This document shows, piece after piece, positions 43,066 to 55,866 of a DNA stretch of 64,000 bases. Source of the DNA: Rhynchosporium graminicola (lineage: Eukaryota; Ascomycota; Leotiomycetes; Helotiales; Ploettnerulaceae). The notes beneath the pieces were generated by a model, which saw nothing but the letters and a program-made list of their open reading frames with translations, was not told where the DNA came from and did not search any database. Position numbers and translations under genes: made by a program. Positions within the stretch are counted from its first letter, which is position 1. Each line of letters begins with the position of its first letter. Location: assembly GCA_900074885.1 (NCBI GenBank), contig FJUW01000020.1, positions 150,199-214,198 of the forward strand, written 5' to 3'.

Positions 43066-43220
43066 AGGTCGTACCAGGATTCGAACCAGGGCTGGGGTTT
43101 ATATTATTAGACTGATCGTCATATGGGTAGCGAATGTATGGATGACTTACACTCGAGAACGTTCCAAGAACATGACTCTGTTTTCAGAATCTCACGTGCT
43201 AACCGCTACACTATACAACC
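43066..43220 (-). pseudogene. Degenerate tRNA-Gln (CTG)-like gene
   Basis: Reading the minus strand from 43220, the 5' half is normal: acceptor GGTTGTA, D-arm GTGT-AGCGGTTA-GCAC, anticodon stem TGAGA and loop TTCTGAA with anticodon CTG. The 3' end TACGACC pairs with the acceptor arm (one G-U), and the T loop TTCGAAT is present. However, about 75 extra bases separate the halves, no clean partner for the TGAGA stem follows, and the T stem reads CCTGG on both sides, giving a central T-T mismatch. It is either an interrupted, decayed tRNA-Gln or a tRNA with an unusual long intron. Confidence 0.6.
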
Positions 43221-43646
43221 AGTTTTGACTGATGTTGGCTCGAAGGCGGCTTATTACAAAATATATTCTCAACAACCATGTGGAGAATTATCACTCAATG
43301 GATACTTGTCTCCGAGCTAGCTATGCCTCTCCTGTGATGATTCTTGCCATAAACAAATTAGTGTGAATGATGGATGCGTGGGGCATTCTTTTTCTGTGAA
43401 CCTCATTAAGCGAGCTTTGATGATTCGAAGTGCCCCGGCTTTGTTGCCTTGCATATCAATAATTAAAGGGTTGCAGATATCATCGGTCTTAACAAATAAT
43501 ATGCATTGCCTGGAAGCACAACCAAAAGGTCAAGCCTCGGGCTCAACTCCTAAAGCTGATAAATACATCCTATATTCTACAACGATTCTTTCTAAAGCTA
43601 CAAATGCACACATCAGCATGACACATAATCCTTCCTCCTTCCTCCT
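43221..43646. other. Spacer and 3' flank of the cyclase-associated protein gene
   Basis: No gene is recognised. A plus-strand frame at 43363-43701 is antisense to the last coding bases of the downstream gene and has no domain. Confidence 0.5.
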
Positions 43647-45518
43647 TCAACCAGCATGTTCCACAATCTCTGTCTGGATCTTCCCATCCTCTGTAATATA
43701 AGTACGCAACTGTTCTGGTAAGGGAACTTCCTTATAATCCTCTTCCTCCTCATCACCACCGCCAGAAATAATGTTAAGATTAATACCAGAACATTTGCTG
43801 GTGAAGACTTCTGTCTGCATGCTCTCTTTACCGAGATATATCTGTGCACCGTCGACGGAGTCCATAATGACTGTTGGAAGGGTGCCGAGGACTTGGAGAG
43901 CGAAGTTGGGGGACTTGATTGCGTCAATGGAGGATACTAGGGACTCTATGACTAGAGATAGGCGAGGGGAATTGTCAATTGAGATGGCGTTTGCTTTGCC
44001 TTTGACAATGATTGTGGTTTTGTTGCAGCGACTGATTAGGATTGATTGAGACATGGATGCATCGATTTTGACTGGTGTTGACTCATTGTCGTAATTTTCC
44101 TGGCAATAATTAATACTGGATTTTTCTCTTATTTGTCAGTTGAACTCACAATTATCCATTTGTTACCATCAAGTCTCTTCACAGGAGGTTTCTTGGTTCG
44201 CATGCTTTCCGGCTTAGGCTTCTTACCAGGAGCAGGACTCTTTCCACGATTCGAGGAAATACTGGATGCGCTATCTTTCCTCTGTGGTACTGTAGCACCT
44301 GCTCGCAACGCTGGATTCTTGTGTGTCATTTGGTCGGCGTTGACCTTTCGTAGACCCTTCGTAACGTCTGATCCCTTATTCAAATCGCTGAACACTGCAT
44401 CGAGGCCACCTCCCGATCCTCCCGCAGCAGGTGGTGGAGGTGGAGGAGCATCGAAATTTATAGGTGGTGGAGGAGGTCCAGGCGGAGGAGGTGGTGGAGG
44501 GGCTCCTGCTGTAGTTTGTGGAGCAGCAGGCACCGGCGAGCTTTGCTCAACAGCTTTGATTGCCTCCTCTGCAGAGAGTCCTTTGGGGTTCCATGGGATG
44601 CCTTGAGGGAAAGTCTGCTTGATGTACTCCGATAGATCCTTGAATACCTGGTAATATGATTGCATCCATTCCACCTGCTTTGGGTCGCTACATCAAATCA
44701 GCATTTGGCCTCCATGCTTTAGAAATTTTCTTACCTCTCCTTGTACTCCTTCAGAACTCTATTACCCCAATACTGTGCGGACCCCAAAGACTCCTCAACA
44801 TGTTTATGTGGTTTGGTATCCATTGTAACCCACGCAAGTACTCCAATACTTTCGGAGACAGCACTGAGCTGGTTGAAGACAGGCGATCCACGGTTGGCAT
44901 CTCGAAGCTCGCTGACCGAGGTAATCGAGTCCTGGAGAGGCTTCAAGAGCTGCATAAAGACGGGACTGCTCATATCGGGCTTCTTCGCTTTCGTCGTAAT
45001 GAGGATGAACTTTCGCTGTCCAGCAAACGCGCGCAGGACACTGGAGGCCTATACCCTTGTCAACCCCCCATACCCCTATCAATCTAGAGATGCTCCTACC
45101 TGCTCGGCAACCGGACCTCCTAACTCATCACTGAGATTCACGAACTTCTTGACGGTCATAGCAATGAAAGCATCGAAGTCCTCGACAGATTCGGGCAGAG
45201 CTTCTATAACAGGCTTGGATTCAAGGGCTTTCGCGACAGGCGGCGCAGGTAGAGGACCTGTTGGTGCAGGTGTGGGAGCTCCATTGATGGTTGGCAGTTC
45301 GACGGAAGAAGATGCCATGTCCTCTAATCTAGAGGTGGCAGCTTCAAGCCTACGCACGATAGCTGTTAGATCCATTCGATTGATGGTGGGTGAGTCGGCC
45401 ATGTTTGCGACGAGTTGCGGCAGATGGTATGGAGGAAGGGAGATATTGATGGGAAGAGGAAGGCACCACCATACCGTTTGATGAGAGTAGTCAGATTATG
45501 CATGTTGTTGGCGGCCAT
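43647..45518 (-). CDS. SRV2: Adenylyl cyclase-associated protein (CAP/Srv2)
   Basis: Five exons, 45475-45518, 45100-45349, 44735-45048, 44150-44687 and 43647-44099, with introns of 125, 51, 47 and 50 nt, encode 532 residues. The N-terminus MHNLTTLIKRLEAATSRLED is the oligomerising helix that binds cyclase. The CAP_N helical domain follows (about 60-215; QLSAVSESIGVLAWV). A proline-rich stretch with runs of seven and six Pro lies at about 255-285, and a WH2-like segment with LRKV follows. The C-terminal beta-solenoid (about 355-532) has NKTTIIVKGKANAISIDNSPRLSLV and the terminal VEHAG. CAP links Ras/adenylyl cyclase to actin and recycles G-actin. Intron 1 contains a second in-frame start that would give another N-terminal helix. 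Confidence 0.94.
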
Positions 45519-45642
45519 CGTGGTCGGTTGGCTGCAGGGACCACTCACTGACTGAGGTGTGTTTCCAAGTGACAGATTCGATTCGATTCAATTCCGGAAT
45601 GATCAACGATGCGCGCGGGCGGGGACCTGTTGTGCAATGAGA

Positions 45643-45676
45643 GGAGACGAGATGAGACGAGATGAGACGAGATGAG
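45643..45676. repeat. Tandem decamer minisatellite
   Basis: Three head-to-tail copies of a ten-base unit (GAGACGAGAT and close variants) lie 125 bases upstream of the CAP start codon. It is purine-rich on the plus strand. Confidence 0.7.
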
Positions 45677-45925
45677 ATTGAGAGACTGAAGCAGAAGCTG
45701 AAGCTAGAGCTGGAGCTCGCGATTTCAGTTGCGATGGACAGAATATGAAATCACAAAAAGGCAAGAGGCGCACAGTGGGTAGGTAGAAGCTCCGTGATGT
45801 TGTTATACTTACAGTATAGCTAGGTGTACCTAGTATTGTACAATATAAGTATTGACTGATGCCTTGTGCAAGGCCCAATGCATCGGCGACGAGGTCCGGC
45901 GATCCTTCCATTCCCAGACCCCTGG

Positions 45926-45948
45926 CACCACCACCACCACCACCACCA
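45926..45948. repeat. (CAC)n microsatellite
   Basis: About seven units of a CAC/ACC trinucleotide repeat in the CAP/Mak32 intergenic region. Confidence 0.8.
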
Positions 45949-46190
45949 ACACGGACGGGACGGGACAGGACAGGCACGTGCAAGGCTATTATAAGTACTT
46001 ATATACTTAACTGCATCCCGATCACGACGGCTTCGTCAGTCCCGGGCCCGGGGTCTTGATTCGGGTACCTACGAGCCTATCTACCTACCTACTGTACTGC
46101 AATATATGTTGAGGCGAGACAAGACGAACTTACTCAATAAAACTACAAGCCGTCTATCTACTCGGCCGTGATAGACTCAACACCAAGACT

Positions 46191-48278
46191 ATGGACCACA
46201 ATGATCAGATCTCCCCTGTTCAGGAGATCGATTTCTGTACTCTTGGAATGTTCATTATAGGTCAGATGACTTCGTGTTTCCTTTCGCACCACTGCTTGCG
46301 ACTGTTCACTTTACTATGGACAACGGAGCCTTCAGTCGGTGCATGGCATGCTAATCAATGCTGTCGGATTTCCTATTATGCTCGCATACAATTTCATTTA
46401 TTTCAGTATCTCGTACACCACCAGTAGTCTGGAACCACACTGCTGTGTCTGATTTCTATCATTCGGGCAGAGTTACGCGCACTTGTTATTTCGCATCCTT
46501 CCAAGAGCAAGAAGTGGAGACATCGCTCTATTCTTCAGATGGATATTTCTAGCACATAATTAGAGTCGAAGCCGTCGCATGCCAAGCTATATCAGTCTTA
46601 TACTTGACACAATATCTATAATAGCAAGTTCACAGGCTCAGATCATTCTCTATTCCTCAAGTCGACGCCGATGATCTCGCTTTCCTTTGGCTGTCATCAT
46701 GCACCTTCCAGCCATCCGCTTCAAGTCTGACAGACAAACCTCCAGATGAGATCCACTATCTCCCACCTAAACCATCAGTGTTCGACGTCCTCGGAGGGGC
46801 AGGCTCATACTCTGCTCTGGGAGCTCGTCTATTCTCGCCTCCGCCTCTGTCGAAGACTACATCGTGGATTGTTGATAAAGGTTCCGATTTCCCGCCAAGT
46901 ATTACAGCTCAGATTGAGTCCTGGCAGACATCGTGTCTGATACGAGAAGATGCTGGTCGATTAACGTGGGTATATCCACTTACACAGCTTTTCACTTTGT
47001 TTACGTATTAATATCGCAACGGCTTCAGAAAACGCCAAAGATTGCCACATCATTTGATCGCTCACAACTCCTTTCCACGCTTACTTCTTCCCAGCCCCAT
47101 AACATTCAATGGCAAGCTTTACTGACGCGTTATCAGAACTCGAGGCTGGAATGGCTACGACACATCTCAAAACCGAGCTTTCAGATACACAACCCCAAAG
47201 TTACGCCTAACAACCGACGCCCTTCCACCTGCTCTCCTCCTCTCAAAGTCCTTCCACCTGATCTGCTCACCAACACGATGCATCGAGCTCGTAACGACCA
47301 TACTGCGGGCTCGCAAAGCTCTCAGTCGCGACGTAGAAAAGCCGCTCTTCGTGTGGGAGCCAGTTCCAGACCTGTGCCTCCCAACTGAGTTGCTGAATTG
47401 CACGAATTGCTTACCTTATATCGATATTATGTCGCCGAACGCTCATGAACTTGCAGGGTTTAGTAAGTACAAGAAAGTCCTCCACATTCTTTAATCCCCG
47501 CCTCTTTTGCCTCTCATTATCTTCGAGCTTTGTACAGGACACATCTCACAGATCTTCATCTTTCTGAATTCCCAAAACACTAACCTCAGGTATCCTAGTG
47601 GGCGACACTGGCTCCGAAGTCCTCCCCCATCCCGACCCAACCAACTCCTCATCCACCATCTCTAAACCATGGGTCGAGCGCGCCTGTTCCCAACTCCTCG
47701 AATCCATGCCCTTAAAATCCTACACGCTCGTCATCCGATGCGGCGCAGACGGGTGTTACGTTGCCAAAAACGGAGGAGGTCGTCGCACTGTCCTCAAACC
47801 AAATACCAAGTCCAAACCCAATCCAAAACCTGATTCTTTACCTACCACAAGCAAGAAACGACGCACGAACCACGCTAGAGGAGGTCTCACGCTAGACATG
47901 GACATGACAGCTCTCTTCGCGGGTCTACTAGATCAAGACGGTGATCTAATCCGCGAAGACGATGAAGGAGAAGTGATTTTTCAAGAAGGGATCGACAGAT
48001 GGCTGCCTGCTTATTTTAGTGCAGAAGAAGCGGAGAGGGTGATTGATCCTACAGGAGGTGGAAACGGATTTCTGGGCGGTATGGCAGTTGCGCTTGCGAG
48101 GGGCAGGGAGGTGGTAGAGGCGTGTTATTGGGGGAGTGTAAGTGCGAGTTTTATGATCGAGCAGGTTGGTGTGCCTGTTCTTACGACGGTTGGGGCTGGA
48201 GGAGAGGAGAAGGAATTGTGGAATGGCGTTTGTGTTCAAGAGAGGTTGGAGGAGTACATGAAGAGGGTGGAGTTATGA
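46191..48278 (+). CDS. Mak32-like PfkB-family carbohydrate kinase
   Basis: Four exons, 46191-46260, 46746-46965, 47137-47462 and 47590-48278, with introns of 485, 171 and 127 nt, give 434 residues. The family is recognised from FCTLGMFII followed by DEIHYLPP, then FDVLGGAGSYSALGARLFSPPPLSKT (about 36-62), the TRGWNGYDTSQNRAFRYTTPKLRL block, FHLICSPTRCIELV, FVWEPVPDLC, MSPNAHELAGF, and the C-terminal PfkB signature DPTGGGNGFLGGMAVALARG, whose Gly-rich turn is the anion hole. The catalytic Asp of many PfkB kinases (DTxGAGD) is replaced here by Asn in GGGNGF, as in the Mak32 subfamily. Yeast MAK32 is needed for maintenance of a killer dsRNA; the biochemical substrate is unknown. A Lys/Pro-rich insertion sits near 265-290. 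Confidence 0.88.
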
Positions 48279-48595
48279 TGTAATGTGCTGGGAGCAGAGT
48301 TTTGAGTGGCTGTTGTCTGGCATTTCATGGGCAAGATGGCGTTAGCTCAGACGGGGTACAGCATTATGGCATGATGAGAATGAAATAGACATCTTTCTCT
48401 CATTTATTGCATGCCGATGAATCGGACAGGACGTTCGTATCTCATGACAGCCATAAAGCATGAACGCCGAAAAATTAACCAATGCTCATCTTGATACACT
48501 GTGACCGCAACGCCTAACCCGCCTCCTCCAACCACATCACAATCGTCAAACCCAACATCAATCCAGTAACCAAGTTATCTCGGCACAAACATCAA
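48279..48595. other. Convergent intergenic region
   Basis: 317 bases between the 3' ends of the Mak32-like gene (plus) and MCM3 (minus). Nothing else is recognised. Confidence 0.5.
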
Positions 48596-51370
<2,775 letters not shown>

Positions 51371-52107
51371 ATGCGCGGTTGCGGTCAATTATGTTTTGAG
51401 AGTGGTGTTGTGTGGTGGTGATGTTGGTACGATGTAATGTGGATGAGGAAGTTTTGAAAGGGGTCAACACGAAACTGGTATTCAAGTCGCGTCGAAGCGC
51501 GTGTTGAGGGTGTTGAGGGTGTTACAGTAGCGCGTTCTTCTGTAAAGTGCTTGCATGAGCGGCTTGGCATTGTGCCCCCTGAGCCCTGGTCAGCATGTGC
51601 GGTCAGTAGCATTTCCTCTTCTTCAAGCCTCTAGTTCGAACTAGCTAGCTTCCTTAAGTTATTCAGTCTCACTTGCTTAGGTACCTAAGGGAGAGACTTA
51701 TAACTTCACATCACAGTGTGTCACAATAAGTCAATCACAAGTCATTCTACCCAAATATGTCTGTTCCGATACTGCCTATAAATGGTAGTTCTATAGAACC
51801 AAATTTCTGTTTCTGTGTATGAGGGGCTGGGCGATAAAATCATCGCTCTTTCAATAGGACCAACCTCTGTCTCTGTTATCTTTTTTTTAGGCATATCCTT
51901 TGCAAAGCTGCATTGGATTCTACACTGTACGCTCCGAACCCTGATAATAATTTAGTATGTCCTTGGCCGATCTGATCGCGTTGGCTTCACGCCGCACTCT
52001 TTTCTTTACAGAAGCCTCCTCCAACCCACGAGTACCAGGTCTCAGGCGTTCTTGTAGCGTACAGAAATCTTCTCTTGAAACACATTGCTCTAGGCTGTTC
52101 AGCAAGT
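51371..52107. other. MCM3 promoter and upstream flank of the F-box pseudogene
   Basis: No gene is recognised in this interval. ACGCGT-type cell-cycle boxes were looked for by eye; the MCM3 promoter has CGCGT-containing segments (near 51490 and 51531, GCGCGT and GCGCGTTC), but no perfect box. A seven-base direct repeat (GGTGTTGAGGGTGTTGAGGGTGTT) lies at about 51500-51525. Confidence 0.4.
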
Positions 52108-53911
52108 ATGGGTTACGTTGGAATTATCTGCCAGCTTTGTGGCGTAGCTTTTGGTGCACGAATTCGAATCGCTCACCGGCCCTGCGAGTCTCTTTGGGAA
52201 TATGATGGTACAGGATTTCTAAATGCTGCCTCGACCTGTGGAGGAGATTCTGGATGCCAGTTTTTCCAACATGAAGGCGAAGAAGAACGTATTGCCGGTC
52301 CACCACTCTCGGACCTTGCATTCACCAAGTCGCCCAATCAATGTCCTGAGACACTCTCATGACTTGAAGTTCAAGTTTAAAGAATGTTCTGTACTGTTTT
52401 CGATCATTTGGAAAGATAAATACAGCTCATTACACATCTCAAATTTTACTAAAAAAAATGGCTCCCTACGAACATACTGCTTGACCGGGTTGTGCTACGA
52501 AAGGCTATTCCTGTTATAGACTGTCAGTTGAGGAGATGGCTGGGTGTAGAGCCCTGTAAGCTCTTCTTGTCGCAAGTGAAGACTGGCAAGAGGAAGATGA
52601 CTACCAGGATTTACGTCCAACTGTTCCCTCACCAGACTATCTGATGGCTCACCCGACGAGGGTCCAGCAAGGGATATACATCCTGTAAGACATGGCGACG
52701 ATGAAGTCTGCGTGTTCAATCCTGCCGATTCGGGATTTGTAAGTCTCTATAATATCAGAAACATAGTCGAGATTCGTCTAACTTGGCTGTAGGAAGATCA
52801 TCAAGGCATGCCATTCCACCCCGCTTGTTTGAAATATTCAAAAGAGCCTAGATCGATCGACTTGCAACCATTGATATCCACGGACTTTGGTCTTTGGCGA
52901 TATGTAAGTCCTTCAAGACTGGCCCTTTTCATATCCCGTGAAGCGTGTCACTTCACTCCTTTTGATCTTTCCAGTTCTGAATCAAGTCTGTGATTTTAGT
53001 TTAATTAGGATTCAAACTTCCGAGATGCTTCGGTGACTTTGATATCGTTGCGAAGTGAAGTCTCAGAATACTTTCGTGAACTTTGACAGACATACAGTCG
53101 AATTACTAGACCATGCTCACCAGAGACGACACAAGACCCCTTGCTTACATGTTGCTTGTTTATGCTCCAGCTGATTTCTTCAGCTTGAAGGATCCTGTGA
53201 TGAGTCCTTAACATTTCCTCGTTCCAACGCAGTCGAAAATGGGCAGCAGCAATACTGGGCAGACGAGCTAGGGAAACGAGTACTTAGGCGCCAATCCAGT
53301 CAAAGTTCTCAGCTTCTCAAGTTTTCCGAAAGCAGCGAACGCGACGATATCCACGGCAAGCCCCAACCTAATAGCGCCTTCGATGGCGCCTCAACATTCG
53401 ACTACAACAGTGCCAAAGAGCGATGGAAAGGCATGCACGAGACCCTTCCACCGACTAAGACGAAGGATCTCTTTCCGGCCTCCCAAGCGAACTTCGATAT
53501 CTGATCATCGGCCACTTATCAGCTAATGATATTGCTCATCTTAGACTGGTCACGCCAGCTTATCGTCAACTTAGCTTTTCGGCTTGCAAAACGTTGTTAC
53601 TCCATGAGATGCCGTGGCTATGGGAAACTCGTGATCTAAATGTTAGCGACACGGACTAATATTCTTTGCATTTGAAGATAGATTTTGCTTGGCAGGACTT
53701 GAATGGCTTGTGGAATTGGCAGAGAGTCTGGAAAGATGTGAATGGGTTCGTTACCCGCATCTCAAATAGAGGAATGCAGGGGATATTGGGGAGGAGTTCT
53801 CGGAAGACTGAATTTCTGAGTTCAAGTGAGAGTGTTTGTCCCAAGGTTTTCCAATTTTGTGCGCCAAATGCTATACTGGGCTGTGCGCTAGCGAAGAATC
53901 TTCTGGGATAG
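52108..53911 (+). pseudogene. Decayed F-box protein gene
   Basis: Several segments of a fungal F-box family (as I recall it) can be read in order: a Cys-containing start, GYVGIICQLCGVAF (52108), a CQFFQHEGEEERIAGP part, RLSVEEMAGCRAL (about 52530), GPARDIHPVRHGDDEV (about 52665), GMPFHPACL (about 52806), and the F-box itself, LPSELRYLIIGHLSANDIAHLRLVTPAYRQL (about 53490-53580), followed by LHEMPWLWE and GLWNWQRVWKDVN. Lesions: in-frame TGA 52482-52484, TAA 52557-52559 where relatives have Gln, a one-base frame change near 53478 just before the F-box, and TAA 53657-53659 where relatives have Trp. The stops are consistent with C-to-T or G-to-A change. F-box proteins target substrates to SCF ubiquitin ligase; this copy cannot make a full protein. 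Confidence 0.75.
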
Positions 53912-54018
53912 ATTTGCGCACCTGATCAAGAGCTACCAGAGAAATTCGAAGTTTTTATACATGACTGAGATACTACAGCATATTGGAAATAAATTCGTCT
54001 GAAAAGTAGCATCATTTG

Positions 54019-55866
54019 TTAGAGTGCAGCAGTGGCCTTGGGCAAACAAGCACAAGCACTCGAAACCTGCGCCTTCAGTCCGACAGTACCAGTACAGGCA
54101 TCCTTCGCGTACGCTTTTGTGACATCCTGAACAGCTCTTTGTCTCGCCAAGAATCCGCCGCAGAACTCCTGACTCTCCTCCAACCTCCCAGGAATGGAGT
54201 TCGCACGGAAAGCTCTCAGGCAGTTATCGGCATTGCAGACTGGTGCCCTGGGAGGCGACTTGGCGGTAGCTTTCAAGATGAAGGATCCACGCTCGATGGT
54301 GTTCACGTAGATAAAACCAGACTTAAATCCGGCGTACGAGGACCAAGTTCCGGCGAAGACGGCCTTACCTCCTCCTGGCGCCTCGTCGTCCTCGGGGAAA
54401 ATATCGAAGAACGCTGCTTCGTAAACGGACTTTCCGGTCGGGTCGCTGGGGATGGATGAGATATCGTAGATGTGGAAGCCGGCACCGTAGTTGGATTGAT
54501 AAACAAATCCATCGTAGATGTACTGGTTGTGGTCAATGGCACGAGCTTTGCCTTGGTAGAAACCGGTGTATTTGGGGCTTTCTAGGTCTCGGATGTCGAA
54601 GATATGTGTGGTTGGTAGCTTGTTGGTTGCTGGACCAACAACAGCGCGTTGCTCATCATACTCGTCGTCGAGGATTAGGTATTCTTGGTTTTGGAGGTCG
54701 AGGACGACACCTTGATGGATATATTCGGCACCTTCGTAGGACGTACGGGAGATGATGGTGGATTGGTTGCCGATCTTCTTGTCCCCAGTGACATCAAAGA
54801 TGGTGACAGTGTCTTCGTTGTAAGCGTAGCAGATATCACGACCTTCATATCTCTTGTCTGGTCTGATTACAAGTCAGTATTGGAGAACCTGAACACGATT
54901 GAGGTGATCATTAGCTTACCCTCTGTAAACAACACACTGTGCATCATGGACGTAAAAGTCTGCTGCAGCACAACCAGTTGATCTCATGTTTGAAGGATCA
55001 GAGATATCGAGGAAGATCATTCCGCCGTTGCAAGGCATGTTCTCTCTCACACGAGTGGAGACATTTCCTCCGACAGAGCCAACAGCCACAGCATAGCCGA
55101 GCTCTTGATTAACCACAACATTGTGAGTTCTACCCACAGGAAGCTTGTCCCACGGCTCAGAGTCGTTTCCTTGGGATACGACTCCCCAGTGACTAGCAAG
55201 ATCATTTTGGGTGAATATAGTCGGATTCGCAGGATCTAGAGTGAGGAGTTTGGTCATATCGAACAACTGAATACCGTGACCCCAAGCTTCAGAGCCAACG
55301 ACCAACAAGTCTTTGACGACTCTGATTTCTCTCCACCTTGCTCCGATTGCATCCCATGTGGGAAGACGACCGAGATAGATCATATTTCCTTCCGAGGAGA
55401 TCTCCACGAAAGCAGTTCCGTCGAAATGTCCAATGGCGACAAATTCGCGCCCTTCTGATGATGTCCATCCCCATGAAGAGGAAGCTTGACCTTGCACAGC
55501 ACTTCCGAGGCTGGTGTGCGAGCGGAAATGATACATATCCATCTGTTACCTGTATTAGCCAGGTTCAACATCTTCTTCAAAATTTCTTACGTTTCGACAC
55601 GCAAACGTGTTGTTGAAGTCCCCAGGAATGGCAGCAGCGAAACCATCAATGCACTTCGTGTACCCAAGTTCAGGGTAGAGTTCACTATTCATAGCGCCAG
55701 AAGCAAGCTCGAAATCCCAGTACGCCATCTTGATCTTCATGATCTCAGCGTGCTTGGCACCCGAGATGTATTCCTCCGAGTGAGCAACTCCCATCATGTT
55801 GATCTCCTTGCCTGCAACTGCAGAGCAGAGCAAGGTCAGGGCATTAATAGACGAAATGCGGACCAT
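54019..55866 (-). CDS. Secreted choice-of-anchor B (LVIVD-repeat) protein
   Basis: Three exons, 55591-55866, 54920-55542 and 54019-54862, with introns of 48 and 57 nt, encode 580 residues. Residues 1-18 are a signal peptide (MVRISSINALTLLCSAVAG). The body (about 90-500) is a beta-propeller-like repeat region: SSWGWTSSEGREFVAIGHFDGTAFVE, LGRLPTW, ARWREIRVVKDLLVVGSEAWGHGIQLFDM, VGRTHNVVVNQELGYAVAVG, GGMIFLDISDPSNM, YVHDAQCVVYRGPDKRYEGRDICYAYNED, YIHQGVVLDLQNQEYLILDDEYDE and IYDISSIPSDPTGKSVYEAAFFDIFPEDDEAPGGG. This series is characteristic of the fungal choice-of-anchor B family. A Cys-rich tail follows (about 520-580). It is likely cell-surface or extracellular; no enzymatic activity is known. 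A preserved Asp/His-rich GRTHN site resembles a metal-binding loop, but this is not established. Confidence 0.9.

Larger units (their letters stand above)
45519..46190. other. Divergent promoter with simple repeats
   Basis: This lies between the CAP gene (minus) and the Mak32-like gene (plus). It contains three near-perfect tandem copies of a GAGACGAGAT decamer at about 45643-45676, a (CAC)n tract at about 45926-45948, and TACC-rich runs near 46068-46093. No gene is recognised. Confidence 0.6.

Noticed and set aside
44133..44606. Plus-strand Gly-rich frame opposite CAP exon 4
   Set aside because: The Gly runs are the complement of the CAP proline runs.
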